A DNA stretch of 64,000 bases from an uncultured Clostridia bacterium (GTDB lineage Bacteria; Bacillota; Clostridia; Christensenellales; Borkfalkiaceae): NCBI GenBank assembly GCA_944336975.1, contig CALVLH010000001.1, positions 1-64,000 on the forward strand, written 5' to 3'. Below the pieces are notes generated by a model, which was not told the DNA's origin, did no database searches, and saw only the letters and a list, made by a program, of their open reading frames with translations. This document shows positions 27,168-36,754 of this stretch, piece after piece. The position numbers were made by a program, and so were the translations under genes. The stretch's first letter is position 1, and every line of letters starts with the position of its first letter.

Positions 27168-27829
27168 TGGGACAGAAAGTGAATCCTCACGGTTTGAGAG
27201 TAGGCGTTATCAAAGGCTGGGATACCCAGTGGTATGCCGATAAGAAAGAGTTTTCCGCATTCCTCAAAGAAGATCACACCATCCGCACCTTCCTCAAAAA
27301 GAAGTACTATGCGGCTGCGGTCTCCAAGATCCTCATCGAGAGAGCTGCGGGCAAGATCGTCGTCACGATCTACACGGGCAGACCCGGCGTGCTGATCGGA
27401 AAAGCGGGCGCCGAGATCGAAGTCATCAAGAAAGACCTCGCGAAGCTGACGAACGGCAAGCAGGTCATCATCAACGTCACGGAAGTGAGAAAACCCGACG
27501 CGGACGCGCAGCTCGTTGCGGAAAGCGTTGCGGCGCAGCTGGAAAAGAGAATGTCTTTCCGCCGCGCGATGAAGCAGGCGATCGGCAAGGCAATGCGTTC
27601 GGGCGTCAAGGGCGTCAAGATGATGGTCGGCGGACGTCTGGACGGCGCGGAAATTTCCAGAAGCGAACATTATCACGAAGGATCCATCCCTCTTCAGACG
27701 CTTCGCGCAGACATCGACTACGGATTTGCGGAAGCGCACACGACGTTCGGTATGCTCGGCGTCAAGTGCTGGATCTATAAAGGCGAAGTCCTGAAATCCG
27801 CGAAAAAGGCGGAAGGAGGAGAGCAGTAA
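27167..27829 (+). CDS. rpsC: 30S ribosomal protein S3
   Basis: 220-aa mRNA-entry protein with the KH domain loop [15 protein letters not shown] (residues about 65-79) and the C-terminal [15 protein letters not shown] block. ATG 27167 overlaps the rplV stop; the upstream in-frame extension through rplV is not real. rplP starts at the next base after its stop. Confidence 0.98.
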   Translation: MGQKVNPHGLRVGVIKGWDTQWYADKKEFSAFLKEDHTIRTFLKKKYYAAAVSKILIERAAGKIVVTIYTGRPGVLIGKAGAEIEVIKKDLAKLTNGKQVIINVTEVRKPDADAQLVAESVAAQLEKRMSFRRAMKQAIGKAMRSGVKGVKMMVGGRLDGAEISRSEHYHEGSIPLQTLRADIDYGFAEAHTTFGMLGVKCWIYKGEVLKSAKKAEGGEQ

Positions 27830-28261
27830 ATGTTAATCCCGAAGAGAGTTAAAAGAAGAAGACAGCACCGCGGCAGAATGACCGGTTCCGCGCAGAAGGG
27901 CAATACGATCGCTTACGGCGAATATGGCCTGGTCGCGGAAGAGTGCGCATGGATCAAATCCAATCAGATCGAGGCAGCCCGTATCGCGATGACGCGTTTC
28001 ATCAAGCGCGGCGGTCAGGTCTGGATCGACATCTTCCCCCACAAGCCGATCACGAAGAAGCCCGCTGAAACGAGAATGGGTTCCGGTAAAGGTTCGGTCG
28101 AGTACTGGGTCGCGGTCGTAAAACCCGGCAGAGTGCTCTTTGAGATGGCGGGAGTGAGCGAGGACGTGGCGCGCGAAGCGATGCGTCTTGCGGCTCATAA
28201 GCTTCCCATCAAGTGCAAATTCGTCAAGAAAGAAAATATCACAGAAGGCGGTGAAGGCTAA
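27830..28261 (+). CDS. rplP: 50S ribosomal protein L16
   Basis: 143-aa protein lining the A-site cleft. [17 protein letters not shown] and the [18 protein letters not shown] loop are typical. Directly abuts rpsC and overlaps the rpmC start (TAATG). Confidence 0.98.
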   Translation: MLIPKRVKRRRQHRGRMTGSAQKGNTIAYGEYGLVAEECAWIKSNQIEAARIAMTRFIKRGGQVWIDIFPHKPITKKPAETRMGSGKGSVEYWVAVVKPGRVLFEMAGVSEDVAREAMRLAAHKLPIKCKFVKKENITEGGEG

Positions 28262-28455
28262 TGAAAGCGAAAGATCTTCACAATATGACCGATGCTGAAC
28301 TCAGCACCAAACTTGCCGAGCTGAAAAGCGAGCTTTTCAACCTGCGTTTCCGTCACGCGTCCGGACAGCTGGAAAACCCTATGTCCATTAACACCTGCAA
28401 GAAGGATATCGCAAGAGTCAACACGGAGATCCGTGCGCGCGAGCTGAAGGCGTAA
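28261..28455 (+). CDS. rpmC: 50S ribosomal protein L29
   Basis: 64-aa two-helix protein next to L23 at the exit tunnel. ELKSELFNLRFRHASGQLENP is the family core. ATG overlaps the rplP stop; SD GGCGGTG is inside rplP. Confidence 0.98.
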   Translation: MKAKDLHNMTDAELSTKLAELKSELFNLRFRHASGQLENPMSINTCKKDIARVNTEIRARELKA

Positions 28456-28467
28456 GGAGGAGCAGAC

Positions 28468-28722
28468 ATGGAAAGAAATCTCAGAAAGGAAAGAGTGGGC
28501 ATCGTCGTTTCCGACAAGATGGACAAAACGGTCGTCGTGGCGGTCACGGACAAGAGCATCCACCCCGTCTATAAGAAGACGATCACGAAAACCAAGCGTT
28601 TCAAGGCTCACGACGAAGAAAATTCGTGCGGCGTAGGTGATACGGTAAGAATTATTGAGACGAGAAAGCTCAGTAAAGACAAGAATTGGAGAGTCGCCGA
28701 GATCATCGAGAAGGCCAAGTAA
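28468..28722 (+). CDS. rpsQ: 30S ribosomal protein S17
   Basis: 84-aa OB-fold primary rRNA binder. [16 protein letters not shown] and the [19 protein letters not shown] region are complete. SD AAGGAGGAG precedes the ATG. Confidence 0.98.
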   Translation: MERNLRKERVGIVVSDKMDKTVVVAVTDKSIHPVYKKTITKTKRFKAHDEENSCGVGDTVRIIETRKLSKDKNWRVAEIIEKAK

Positions 28723-28743
28723 TTTATAAGGAGAATAAGACTT

Positions 28744-29112
28744 ATGATACAACCTCAGACAAGGCTGAAAGCGGCAGATAATTCGGGTGCGAAAGAGCTT
28801 ATGTGTATCAGAGTCCTGGGCGGATCCTTCCGCAGGACGGGAAACATCGGCGACGTGATCATCGCTTCCGTCAAGACGGCTACCCCCGGCGGCGCCGTCA
28901 AGAAGGGAGACGTCGTGAAGGCAGTCATCGTGAGAAGTGCCAAAGGTATCCGCAGAGCGGACGGCACCTACATCCGTTTCGACGACAACGCTGCAGTCAT
29001 CATCGATAACCAGAAACAACCCAAGGGAACCCGTATTTTCGGGCCCATCGCGAGAGAGCTGAGAGAGAAGGATTACATGAGAATCATCTCCCTCGCTCCG
29101 GAAGTACTGTAA
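28744..29112 (+). CDS. rplN: 50S ribosomal protein L14
   Basis: 122-aa intersubunit-bridge protein and docking site of the silencing factor Rsf[28 protein letters not shown] opening (positions 1-27) and the C-terminal [19 protein letters not shown] are standard. Confidence 0.98.
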   Translation: MIQPQTRLKAADNSGAKELMCIRVLGGSFRRTGNIGDVIIASVKTATPGGAVKKGDVVKAVIVRSAKGIRRADGTYIRFDDNAAVIIDNQKQPKGTRIFGPIARELREKDYMRIISLAPEVL

Positions 29113-29124
29113 GGAGGAGCCGAA

Positions 29125-29583
29125 ATGAAAGTCAAAGTAAACGATACCGTGCTCGTCATTACGGGTAAATACAAGGGCAAGCAGGGCAAGGTCCTCGCGA
29201 CCTCTCCCAAGAACGGGACGGTCACGGTCGAGGGCGTGAACATCCAGCACAAGCACGAGAAGGCGAGAAAGGCAAACGAGACGAGCAAGATCGTTACGGT
29301 CGAAGGGCCCGTCGACGTTTCCAACGTCGAAGTCGTGTGCGATAAATGCGGCAAAGCGACCAGAGTCGGTCATGCCGTGATCGACGGCAAAAAAGTCAGA
29401 GTCTGCAAGAAGTGCGGCGCGGTCCTCGATAAGGCGTATGTCAAGAAGTCCAAGGCAGCGGCTGCCGAGGAAGCAAAGGCAGAAGCTCCCAAGAAGAGAA
29501 CGAGAAAGCGCAGCGCGAAAGCGGCAGAGCCGGCCGCAGAAGCATCCGTTGAGAGCACGTCCGCTGTTACGGGCGAAGAATAA
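29125..29583 (+). CDS. rplX: 50S ribosomal protein L24 with C-terminal extension
   Basis: Assembly-initiator protein with a KOW motif at the N-terminus (VITGKYKGKQGKVLA). It has a CDKCGK...CKKCG double Cys pair that may bind zinc. At 152 aa it exceeds the usual length of about 105 by a low-complexity Lys/Ala/Glu-rich tail starting near residue 108 that looks disordered. SD AAGGAGGAG precedes the ATG. Confidence 0.97.
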   Translation: MKVKVNDTVLVITGKYKGKQGKVLATSPKNGTVTVEGVNIQHKHEKARKANETSKIVTVEGPVDVSNVEVVCDKCGKATRVGHAVIDGKKVRVCKKCGAVLDKAYVKKSKAAAAEEAKAEAPKKRTRKRSAKAAEPAAEASVESTSAVTGEE

Positions 29584-29610
29584 GGCCAACGGAAAAGGAG
29601 AGCTTTTATC

Positions 29611-30168
29611 ATGGCAGAAAAGAAGTATACGAGCAGAGTGAGGGAGCAGTACGAAACGGAAGTCGTTCCCTACCTCATGAAGAAGTTCGGTTACAAGACC
29701 GTGATGCAGTGCCCCAAGCTGGTGAAGATCGTCATCAACACCGGTCTCGGCGACATCAAGGATAACCAGAAATCCATCCAGATCACGGAAAACGAGATCA
29801 AGCAGATCACGGGACAGAAGCCCGTCCTGTGCAAAGCGACCAAGTCCGTCGCAAACTTCAAAGTCAGAGAGGGGATGCCCATCGGGATCAAAGTGACCCT
29901 CCGCGACAAGAAGATGTATGACTTTTATGACAAATTCATCTCGATTGCACTTCCCAGAGTGCGCGACTTCCGCGGCGTGTCCGACAAGTCGTTCGACGGG
30001 AGAGGCAATTATTCGCTCGGCTTGAAGGAACAGCTGATCTTCCCCGAGATCACCTACGACCAGGTGGAAAAGATCAGAGGTATGGACGTTTGCTTCGTCA
30101 CGACGGCGCAGACGGACGAAGAAGCGAGAGAGCTGCTGAGGGCGATGGGTATGCCCTTCAAGAAGTAA
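29611..30168 (+). CDS. rplE: 50S ribosomal protein L5
   Basis: 185-aa protein of the 5S rRNA complex in the central protuberance. [14 protein letters not shown]-like strand, [23 protein letters not shown] and the P-site loop with RDFRGVS are intact. SD AAAAGGAGAG lies somewhat far from the ATG. Confidence 0.98.
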   Translation: MAEKKYTSRVREQYETEVVPYLMKKFGYKTVMQCPKLVKIVINTGLGDIKDNQKSIQITENEIKQITGQKPVLCKATKSVANFKVREGMPIGIKVTLRDKKMYDFYDKFISIALPRVRDFRGVSDKSFDGRGNYSLGLKEQLIFPEITYDQVEKIRGMDVCFVTTAQTDEEARELLRAMGMPFKK

Positions 30169-30180
30169 GGAGAAGATGAC

Positions 30181-30366
30181 ATGGCAAAAAAGTCTATGAT
30201 TAACAAACAGCAAAAGACGCCCAAGTTTTCCACGAGAGCATACACCCGTTGCTCCATTTGCGGAAGACCTCACGCAGTGTTGAGAAAGTACGGCATCTGC
30301 CGTATCTGCTTCAGAAACCTTGCGTACAAGGGGCAGATCCCCGGCGTGAAGAAGTCGAGCTGGTAA
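30181..30366 (+). CDS. rpsN: 30S ribosomal protein S14, zinc-binding type
   Basis: 61-aa short (type Z) S14 with the zinc ligands C24, C27, C40 and C43. Organisms with this form often keep a second zinc-free S14 elsewhere for zinc starvation; none is in this window. SD AAGGAG precedes the ATG. Confidence 0.98.
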   Translation: MAKKSMINKQQKTPKFSTRAYTRCSICGRPHAVLRKYGICRICFRNLAYKGQIPGVKKSSW

Positions 30367-30379
30367 GGAGGTAGAAGAA

Positions 30380-30772
30380 ATGACAGATCCTATCGCAGAT
30401 ATGCTCACAAGAATCAGAAACGCTCTCGTTACCAGAAAGGAGACGGTCGAGATCCCTTCTTCCAACATGAAGAAGGCGATCGCAGACATCATGCTCAGCG
30501 AAGGTTATGTGAAGGACGTTAAGACGGTGGACGACGGCTACAACGGCAAGCTCGTTCTCACCCTCAAATACACGGAGAACAATCAGTCGGTCATCAGCGG
30601 GTTGAAGAGAGTATCCAAACCCGGTCTGAGAACGTACCGCGGCGCGGCGGAAATGCCCAAAGTGCTCGGCGGCTTCGGGATCGCGATCGTCTCCACCAAC
30701 AAAGGAATTATGACGGATAAGCAGGCGAAGGCGGCGAATGTCGGCGGCGAAGTGCTCTGCTATATCTGGTAA
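30380..30772 (+). CDS. rpsH: 30S ribosomal protein S8
   Basis: 130-aa primary 16S binder and, in E. coli, spc-operon repressor. [14 protein letters not shown] opens the protein and the C-terminal [26 protein letters not shown] is standard (last 26 residues). SD AAGGAGG precedes the ATG. Confidence 0.98.
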   Translation: MTDPIADMLTRIRNALVTRKETVEIPSSNMKKAIADIMLSEGYVKDVKTVDDGYNGKLVLTLKYTENNQSVISGLKRVSKPGLRTYRGAAEMPKVLGGFGIAIVSTNKGIMTDKQAKAANVGGEVLCYIW

Positions 30773-30782
30773 GGAGGCAACT

Positions 30783-31331
30783 ATGTCGAGAATCGGTAAA
30801 ATGCCTGTCGTAATTCCCGCAGGCGTAACGGTAGAATACAAGGATTCCGTTCTTACGGTCAAGGGCGCGAAAGGCTCCCTGTCCCAGCAGATCACGGGCG
30901 CGATCGACGTCAAAGTCGAGGGCAACCACGTCGTGGTCGAAGCGCTCAACGCGGAACAGGAGACGAACGCGCGTCACGGTCTTTACAGAGCGCTGATCGC
31001 GAGCATGGTCAAGGGCGTATCCGAAGGATACACCAAGGGGCTCGAGGTTCGCGGCGTCGGCTGGAAGGTCGCGAAGCAGGGCAACAAACTTGTTCTGAAC
31101 GTCGGGTTCTCTCATCCCGTCGAGTTCGCCGAACCCGCAGGGATCAAGCTCGAATGCCCCACGCAGACGGAGATCACCGTCAGCGGCATCGATAAGGTCC
31201 TCGTCGGTCAGGTCGCGGCGGATCTGAGAGCGATCAGACTTCCCGAACCTTATCACGGATACGGCATTCGCTACAAGGGCGAGAACGTAGAGCATAAGGA
31301 AGGCAAGACGTCCGGTAAGGGCAAGAAGTAA
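30783..31331 (+). CDS. rplF: 50S ribosomal protein L6
   Basis: 182-aa protein near the factor-binding site. MSRIGKMPVVIPAGV sets the start at 30783 behind AAGGAGG; an upstream in-frame ATG within rpsH is rejected. The repeat domain ends with the usual EPYHGYGIRYKGE block and a Lys-rich tail. Confidence 0.98.
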   Translation: MSRIGKMPVVIPAGVTVEYKDSVLTVKGAKGSLSQQITGAIDVKVEGNHVVVEALNAEQETNARHGLYRALIASMVKGVSEGYTKGLEVRGVGWKVAKQGNKLVLNVGFSHPVEFAEPAGIKLECPTQTEITVSGIDKVLVGQVAADLRAIRLPEPYHGYGIRYKGENVEHKEGKTSGKGKK

Positions 31332-31344
31332 AGGAGCGTAAGAC

Positions 31345-31713
31345 ATGATTTCCAAAATTGATAAAAATTCCGTCAGACAGCGCCGTCATGCCCGCGTCAG
31401 AAAGCACATTTCCGGCACGGCCGAGACGCCTCGTCTGAACGTTTACAGAAGTTTGAATCACATTTATGTTCAGATCATCGACGACACCAAGGGCGTAACG
31501 CTCGCGTCCGCATCCACCATGGAGAAGGCGATCAAGGAAAAGATCGCGGATATGACCAAGACGGAAGCGGCGAAGGTTGTCGGCGGCGCAGTCGCCGAGC
31601 GCGCGAAGGAAAAAGGGATCGAGACCGTCGTGTTCGACAGGGGCGGTTATCTCTATACGGGACGCGTGAAGGCGGTCGCGGACGGCGCTCGTGAAGCCGG
31701 GCTGAAATTCTGA
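31345..31713 (+). CDS. rplR: 50S ribosomal protein L18
   Basis: 122-aa 5S rRNA-binding protein. [21 protein letters not shown] and the C-terminal [27 protein letters not shown] are complete. It precedes rpsE by 15 nt. Confidence 0.98.
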   Translation: MISKIDKNSVRQRRHARVRKHISGTAETPRLNVYRSLNHIYVQIIDDTKGVTLASASTMEKAIKEKIADMTKTEAAKVVGGAVAERAKEKGIETVVFDRGGYLYTGRVKAVADGAREAGLKF

Positions 31714-31728
31714 TAGGAGAAGATGACA

Positions 31729-32247
31729 ATGGCAAGAGAAAACAGACCTGCAAGAAAGCAGGAAGAAAATGACGGACTTGTTAAAAAGCTGATCGAGATC
31801 AACCGCGTTTCCAAAACGGTTAAGGGCGGCAGAAATATGCGCTTCGCAGCTTTGGTTGTCGTCGGCGACGGAAACGGAAAAGTAGGTTACGGCACGGGAA
31901 AGGCTAAGGAAGTTCCCGAAGCGATCGAAAAGGCGACGCAGCAGGCGAAGAAGAACATGATCAATGTTCCCATCGTCGAGACCAGCATCCCTCACGAAGT
32001 GCTCGGCAAGTTCGGCAAGGGCGCGGTGCTGATGATGCCCGCCGCTTACGGTACCGGCGTTATCGCGGGCGGTCCCGTCCGTGCGGTCATGGAGGCTGCG
32101 GGAATCAAGAACATCAGAACCAAGTCCCACGGCACCCAGAACGCAGGCAATTGCGTGAAGGCTACCATCGCAGGGCTTGCAGAGCTCAAGACCGCAGAGC
32201 AGATCGCGGCGCTTCGCGGCAAGACTGTCGAAGAAGTGATCGGTTAA
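31729..32247 (+). CDS. rpsE: 30S ribosomal protein S5
   Basis: 172-aa decoding-fidelity protein with the [27 protein letters not shown] double-stranded RNA-binding core (residues about 27-53). Two nearby ATGs exist, 31723 and 31729. I prefer 31729 because AGGAG lies 9 nt upstream, versus 3 nt for the first. Confidence 0.97.
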   Translation: MARENRPARKQEENDGLVKKLIEINRVSKTVKGGRNMRFAALVVVGDGNGKVGYGTGKAKEVPEAIEKATQQAKKNMINVPIVETSIPHEVLGKFGKGAVLMMPAAYGTGVIAGGPVRAVMEAAGIKNIRTKSHGTQNAGNCVKATIAGLAELKTAEQIAALRGKTVEEVIG

Positions 32248-32257
32248 GGAGGAGGCT

Positions 32258-32431
32258 ATGGTTAAGGTAACACTCGTAAAGAGCACGATCGGCGAAGTGG
32301 AGTCCGTCAAGGCTACCGTCGCGGCGCTCGGTTTGAAAAAGATCCGTTCCTCCAAGACGTTCGAGGATACTCCCGCGCTTCAGGGACAGATCAAGAAGGT
32401 TTCCCACCTCGTCAAAGTGGAAAACGTATAA
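32258..32431 (+). CDS. rpmD: 50S ribosomal protein L30
   Basis: 57-aa protein beginning VKVTLVKSTIG and ending GQIKKVSHLVKVENV, the standard short bacterial L30. The start follows AAGGAGGAGG after rpsE by 10 nt. It is shorter than a typical ORF-calling cut-off but unmistakable by position and sequence. Confidence 0.97.
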   Translation: MVKVTLVKSTIGEVESVKATVAALGLKKIRSSKTFEDTPALQGQIKKVSHLVKVENV

Positions 32432-32441
32432 GGAGATCGTT

Positions 32442-32891
32442 ATGAGAATTGATACGATTTCTCCCGCAGAGGGAGCAAGAACTTCCGCGAAGAGACTTGG
32501 CCGCGGCATCGGATCGGGGCTGGGCAAGACGAGCGGTAAGGGACATAAAGGTCAGTGGGCGCGTTCGGGCGGCGGCGTTAGACCGGGCTTCGAAGGCGGT
32601 CAGATGCCTCTGGCAAGAAGGATCCCCAAGAGAGGGTTCAACAATCACTTCAGAAAGGAATACGTCGTCGTGAACGTGGGCGATCTGGCGGATGTTCCCG
32701 CAGGAACGGTCGTCGATTATGCGTTCGTCGTATCCAACGGCCTTGCGAAAGAAGTGAAGAACAACTGCGGACTGAAAGTGCTCGGCAACGGCGAGATCGG
32801 CGTTGCGATCACCGTGAAGGCTGCAAAATATTCCGCTACCGCAAAGGCTGCGATCGAGCAGGCAGGCGGTACCGCCGAAGTGATCGGCTGA
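32442..32891 (+). CDS. rplO: 50S ribosomal protein L15
   Basis: 149-aa late-assembly protein. The Gly/Arg-rich N-terminus (RLGRGIGSGLGKTSGKGHKGQ) and the GFEGGQMPLARRIPKRGF region are typical. A hairpin and a 115-nt gap separate it from secY. Confidence 0.98.
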   Translation: MRIDTISPAEGARTSAKRLGRGIGSGLGKTSGKGHKGQWARSGGGVRPGFEGGQMPLARRIPKRGFNNHFRKEYVVVNVGDLADVPAGTVVDYAFVVSNGLAKEVKNNCGLKVLGNGEIGVAITVKAAKYSATAKAAIEQAGGTAEVIG

Positions 32892-32904
32892 GAAAAAAGG
32901 AGGG

Positions 32905-32944
32905 GCGGTACCCGGATTTCCGGATACCGCTGCCGAAATTTTTT
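32905..32944 (+). terminator. Hairpin between rplO and secY, possible attenuator
   Basis: GCGGTA-C-CCGGA/TCCGG-A-TACCGC forms a stable stem at 32905-32930, followed 8 nt later by a six-T run (32939-32944). It could partly reduce transcription from ribosomal genes into secY-adk-map, or stabilise the upstream RNA. Confidence 0.45.
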
Positions 32945-33006
32945 CATTTCCGCCGTAAGGCGAGATGCAGTCGGTCTTCCTCGGTCATACCAAGCAGGAG
33001 ACTAAT

Positions 33007-34296
33007 ATGTTTGAAACGTTGAAAAATGCGTTCAAGAATAAGGACATCCGGAAGAAGATCCTCTTCACGTTGCTCATCCTCCTTATTTTCCGCGCGGGAT
33101 GCTACATCCCTGTCCCGGGACTGACGAGAGATCTGTTCGGCGACGCGATCGAGGGCAACAGCTTCCTTGCGCTGATGAGCGACATCACGGGCGGTTCGCT
33201 CGCGAGCGGCACGCTCTTTGCGCTCGGTATCGGTCCTTACATCAACGCGTCCATTATCATGCAGCTTCTCACCATCGGTATCCCGGTGTTCGAAGCCTGG
33301 TCCAAACAGGGCGAAGAGGGCAAGAAGAAGATCGCGATGATCACGAGGATCCTCACCATCATCCTTGCTCTGATCCAGTCCATCGGTATCATCGTCAACT
33401 TTGCAAATACGAGCGGCGCGGTCAAGTACGATCTGTTCTTCGGTTCCGCTGTCGTCGCGGGCATCTACATGACCATCGTCTACACGGCGGGCGCGATGCT
33501 CGTCATGTGGCTGGGCGAGCGCATCACCGAGCACGGCATCGGAAACGGTATGTCCATGATCATCTTCATCGGCATCCTTTCCACGGCGGGGGATTCCATC
33601 CTGGCGAAATTCGCCGAGGCGTTCTCCGATCCCACCGTTCTCCTCGAGATCGCGTTCTTCGTCATCCTGGTCATCGTCGTGTTCTTCCTCATCGTCTTCG
33701 TCGACCTTGCGGAGCGCAGGATCCCCGTGCAGTATGCAAAGCAGGTGAGAGGGACCAAGATGTACGGCGGACAGTCCTCCGTCATTCCCATGAAGATTTC
33801 GGGAAGCGGCGTCATGCCTCTGATCTTCGCGTTTGCGCTGATCTCTTTCCCGTCGATGATCATGAGCCTCGTGCCCTCATGGGCTGACGCGGCGGAATGG
33901 TGGAATACGGTGTTCTCCTCCGGTACATGGTGGTATGTCATCGTTCTCTGCCTGTTCATCTTCATCTTCTCGTTCTTCTATGCGTCCATCCAGTTCAACC
34001 CGGAAGACGTATCCAAGAGCATCCAGCAGAACGGCGGATTTATCCAGGGCATCCGTCCCGGAAAGCCGACCGCGCTATATCTGAAGAAGATTTCCAAGAG
34101 AATCACATGGCTCGGCGCGATCTACCTCACGCTGATCGCGTTCATTCCTTCCTTTGTGTTCAGCTGGGCTTCTTACGACCTCGTCAACGTATTCTCCACG
34201 ACGGGTATTCTCATCGTCGTGTCGGTGGCGTTGGAGCTCGACAAGCAGCTGCAATCGCAGATCATGATGAAGAACTATAAGGGCTTCCTCAAATAA
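33007..34296 (+). CDS. secY: SecY, protein translocation channel subunit
   Basis: Core of the Sec translocon in the cytoplasmic membrane, 429 aa with ten hydrophobic helices. ALGIGPYINASIIMQLL and the cytoplasmic loop RRIPVQYAKQVRG are family signatures. ATG 33007 with AGGAG 6-10 nt upstream is the start; an extension to 32965 lacks homology. Followed by adk after 21 nt. secE and secG are not in this window. Confidence 0.97.
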   Translation: MFETLKNAFKNKDIRKKILFTLLILLIFRAGCYIPVPGLTRDLFGDAIEGNSFLALMSDITGGSLASGTLFALGIGPYINASIIMQLLTIGIPVFEAWSKQGEEGKKKIAMITRILTIILALIQSIGIIVNFANTSGAVKYDLFFGSAVVAGIYMTIVYTAGAMLVMWLGERITEHGIGNGMSMIIFIGILSTAGDSILAKFAEAFSDPTVLLEIAFFVILVIVVFFLIVFVDLAERRIPVQYAKQVRGTKMYGGQSSVIPMKISGSGVMPLIFAFALISFPSMIMSLVPSWADAAEWWNTVFSSGTWWYVIVLCLFIFIFSFFYASIQFNPEDVSKSIQQNGGFIQGIRPGKPTALYLKKISKRITWLGAIYLTLIAFIPSFVFSWASYDLVNVFSTTGILIVVSVALELDKQLQSQIMMKNYKGFLK

Positions 34297-34317
34297 TAAC
34301 GAAAAGGGGTATCATCG

Positions 34318-34953
34318 ATGAATCTTATTTTACTCGGCGCCCCCGGCGCAGGCAAAGGCACGCAGGCAACCAAGATCTCCGAGCGTTACGGACTTCTTCA
34401 TATCTCCACGGGAGACATCTTCCGCGCGAACATCAAGAACGGAACGGAGATCGGACTTCTCGCGAAGTCCTACATCGATAAAGGCGAGCTGGTCCCCGAC
34501 GAGGTGACCTGCGCGATCGTCAAGGACAGACTGACCTGGGACGACTGCAAGAACGGCTGCCTTCTCGACGGATTCCCCCGCAACTTGTTCCAGGCGGAAG
34601 AGCTCGACAAGTTCGCAAAGATCGACGCGGTCGTGAACATCAACATCGACTTCGCGCTGCTCATGGACAGACTGTGCGGCAGAAGAGTGTGCAAGAACTG
34701 CGGCGAGAGCTATCACGTCAGCACCCTCAACGGCGCGACGACGTGCGCGCGCTGCGGCGGCGAGTTGTATCAGAGAAAGGACGACAATCCCGAAACGGTG
34801 AAGAGCCGTCTGGACGTATACAACGCGCAGACCGCGCCCCTCATCGATTACTACACGAAGAAGGGCATCATCCTCAACTTCACGGGGACGGAAGCTCCCG
34901 CGGAAGTGCTCTTCGAGCAGGTCAAAGCGGTGCTCGACAAGCTGATCCACTGA
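34318..34953 (+). CDS. adk: Adenylate kinase with zinc lid
   Basis: Interconverts ATP plus AMP and two ADP. The 211-aa long-form enzyme has P-loop GAPGAGKGTQ (7-16), DGFPRN and a lid with C125, C128, C143 and C146, the structural zinc site common in Gram-positives. The stop is 1 nt before the map ATG. Confidence 0.97.
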   Translation: MNLILLGAPGAGKGTQATKISERYGLLHISTGDIFRANIKNGTEIGLLAKSYIDKGELVPDEVTCAIVKDRLTWDDCKNGCLLDGFPRNLFQAEELDKFAKIDAVVNINIDFALLMDRLCGRRVCKNCGESYHVSTLNGATTCARCGGELYQRKDDNPETVKSRLDVYNAQTAPLIDYYTKKGIILNFTGTEAPAEVLFEQVKAVLDKLIH

Positions 34954-34954
34954 T

Positions 34955-35698
34955 ATGATAACCGTCAAAAGCGAGGATGAAATCGACCTGATGCGCGAAC
35001 CCAACGCGATCGTACGCGATTGCCTCAAATTCGTGGGGGAGCGCATCCGGGCCGGCATGACCACCAAAGAGGTGGATACGATGGTCTACGATTTCGTCAA
35101 GGCGAGCGGCGCGGAACCCTCCTGCCTCGGCTATTACGGCTATCCCGCATCCGCGTGCGTCTCCGTCAACGAGGAGGTCGTGCACGGGATCCCGGGGGAC
35201 AGGGTGCTCCGCGACGGCGACATCGTAAGCGTGGATCTGTGCGCTTATAAGAACGGTTTCCACGGCGACGGCGCGAGGACGTTCTGCATCGGAGAGGTCT
35301 CCGAGGACAAGAAAAAACTCGTGCGCGTCACGGAGGAATGTTTTTTCAAGGCGATCGAAGGTCTGAAAGCGGGCACGCCCCTTTACGACATCGGTTATAA
35401 AGTACAACAGCATGCGGAGGGAAACGGATTTTCCGTCATCCGCTCGTATACCGGTCACGGCATCGGCAGGGAAATGCACGAAGATCCCTCCGTCCCCAAT
35501 TTCGGTCGGAAGGGAACGGGCGTGCGGCTCCGTTCGAACACGGTGCTGTGCATCGAGCCGATGATCGCGATGGGAGGCTATCGCGTGAGAGTGCTGGACG
35601 ACGACTGGACGGCGGTCACGCTGGACGGCAAGTGCGCAGCGCACTACGAAAACACGGTCGTCATTCGTCCCGACGGCGTCGAGATCCTGACGCTGTGA
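34955..35698 (+). CDS. map: Methionine aminopeptidase type I
   Basis: Removes N-terminal Met from new proteins. The 247-aa enzyme has the metal ligands in SVDLCAY (Asp), FHGDGARTF (Asp), [11 protein letters not shown] (His), CIEPMI (Glu) and the C-terminal YENTVVI (Glu). No SEC-C zinc extension is present. ATG sits 1 nt after the adk stop, so translation is coupled. Confidence 0.97.
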   Translation: MITVKSEDEIDLMREPNAIVRDCLKFVGERIRAGMTTKEVDTMVYDFVKASGAEPSCLGYYGYPASACVSVNEEVVHGIPGDRVLRDGDIVSVDLCAYKNGFHGDGARTFCIGEVSEDKKKLVRVTEECFFKAIEGLKAGTPLYDIGYKVQQHAEGNGFSVIRSYTGHGIGREMHEDPSVPNFGRKGTGVRLRSNTVLCIEPMIAMGGYRVRVLDDDWTAVTLDGKCAAHYENTVVIRPDGVEILTL

Positions 35699-35735
35699 GA
35701 AGAGAAAAAACAGAAAAATTCGGAGGAAATCATTC

Positions 35736-35957
35736 GTGTCCAAAGACGACGTTATTGAAGCGGAAGGCAAAGTGATCGAGGCGCTTCCCAACGCGACCTT
35801 CAAGGTGCGTTTATCCAACGGTCACGTGATCACGGCGTATATTTCCGGAAAGCTGAGAATGAACTATATCCGCATCATCGAAGGGGATACGGTCAAGCTG
35901 GAAATGAGCCCGTACGATTTGACCAAGGGCAGGATCACCTGGCGCAGCAAATCCTGA
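35736..35957 (+). CDS. infA: Translation initiation factor IF-1
   Basis: 73-aa OB-fold factor that blocks the A site during initiation. [21 protein letters not shown] and the C-terminal [10 protein letters not shown] are standard. The start is GTG at 35736 with CGGAGG upstream. The RNA-binding KOW-type protein often found between map and infA is absent. Confidence 0.97.
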   Translation: MSKDDVIEAEGKVIEALPNATFKVRLSNGHVITAYISGKLRMNYIRIIEGDTVKLEMSPYDLTKGRITWRSKS

Positions 35958-36009
35958 CGCCTGCCGTTGCGGTACGCGCAACAAGTAAATTTGCAAGGAG
36001 ATAAACAAA

Positions 36010-36126
36010 ATGAAAGTCAGACCTTCTGTAAAGCCTATGTGCGATAAGTGCAAAGTCATCAAAAGAAACGGAAAAGTGATGGTAATTTGTTCCAAAAACA
36101 AGAGCCACAAGCAGAGACAGGGCTAA
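36010..36126 (+). CDS. rpmJ: 50S ribosomal protein L36
   Basis: 38-aa zinc-ribbon protein ([16 protein letters not shown]... with C11, C14, C27 and a His near 33), one residue longer than most L36 between the third Cys and the His. SD CAAGGAG precedes the ATG. It is too short for most ORF tables. It ends the first half of the superoperon; a strong promoter starts 8 nt later. Confidence 0.95.
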   Translation: MKVRPSVKPMCDKCKVIKRNGKVMVICSKNKSHKQRQG

Positions 36127-36133
36127 AATATAG

Positions 36134-36162
36134 TTGACACGTCCGAAAAGATGTGTTATAAT
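36134..36162 (+). promoter_or_regulatory. Perfect-consensus promoter of the alpha operon
   Basis: TTGACA at 36134-36139, 17-bp spacer, TATAAT at 36157-36162: a full match at both boxes. It drives rpsM-rpsK-rpsD-rpoA-rplQ with a leader of about 200 nt. Confidence 0.9.
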
Positions 36163-36207
36163 AAACAATGCGGTTTTCGAAAGAAAGCCGGTTTATAGTG
36201 CAAAAAG

Positions 36208-36244
36208 GCTGAATTTTCCGCACGAACAGGTGCGGAAAATCGGC
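36208..36244 (+). promoter_or_regulatory. Leader hairpin of the alpha operon
   Basis: GCTGA then ATTTTCCGCAC pairs with GTGCGGAAAA(T) then TCGGC around a short GAACAG loop, giving a stem of about 16 bp with one G-U pair. There is no T run, so it is not a terminator. In other bacteria S4 represses this operon via its leader; this fold is a candidate for an equivalent element (inference). Confidence 0.45.
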
Positions 36245-36372
36245 TTGCTTTGCGCTTGAAACGGAAAACAAACGTTCTTCGCGAGGATATTTTCCACTGT
36301 CCGGGCGGAGCGGCGTATCACATAGAATTAAGAAAAAATATTTACCTGAAAAACAAACGGAGGTTTTGAGCA

Positions 36373-36741
36373 ATGGCACGTATTGCCGGTGTAGATTTAC
36401 CCAGAGAGAAGAGAGTAGAAATCGGACTCACTTACATCTACGGGATCGGTCTTTCCACGTCCAAGAAGATCCTCGCTGCGACGGGCATCAATCCCGACAC
36501 GAGAGTCAAGGATCTGGACGAGAACGACGTATCCAAACTCAGAGAATATATCGATCACAACGTCACGGTGGAAGGCGAACTTCGTTCCGCCGTCAGCCTG
36601 AACATCAAGCGTCTGATGGAAATCGGATGCTATCGCGGCGTGCGCCACAGAAAGGGGCTTCCCGTTCGCGGTCAGAGCACCAAGAGAAACGCAAGAACGC
36701 GCAAAGGTCCCGCGCGCACGGTTGCGAACAAGAAGAAGTAA
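36373..36741 (+). CDS. rpsM: 30S ribosomal protein S13
   Basis: 122-aa head protein at the intersubunit bridge. [25 protein letters not shown] opening (residues 2-26) and the Arg/Lys-rich [19 protein letters not shown] tail are standard. SD CGGAGG lies about 7 nt before the ATG. Confidence 0.98.
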   Translation: MARIAGVDLPREKRVEIGLTYIYGIGLSTSKKILAATGINPDTRVKDLDENDVSKLREYIDHNVTVEGELRSAVSLNIKRLMEIGCYRGVRHRKGLPVRGQSTKRNARTRKGPARTVANKKK

Positions 36742-36754
36742 GGAGAGTTGAATC

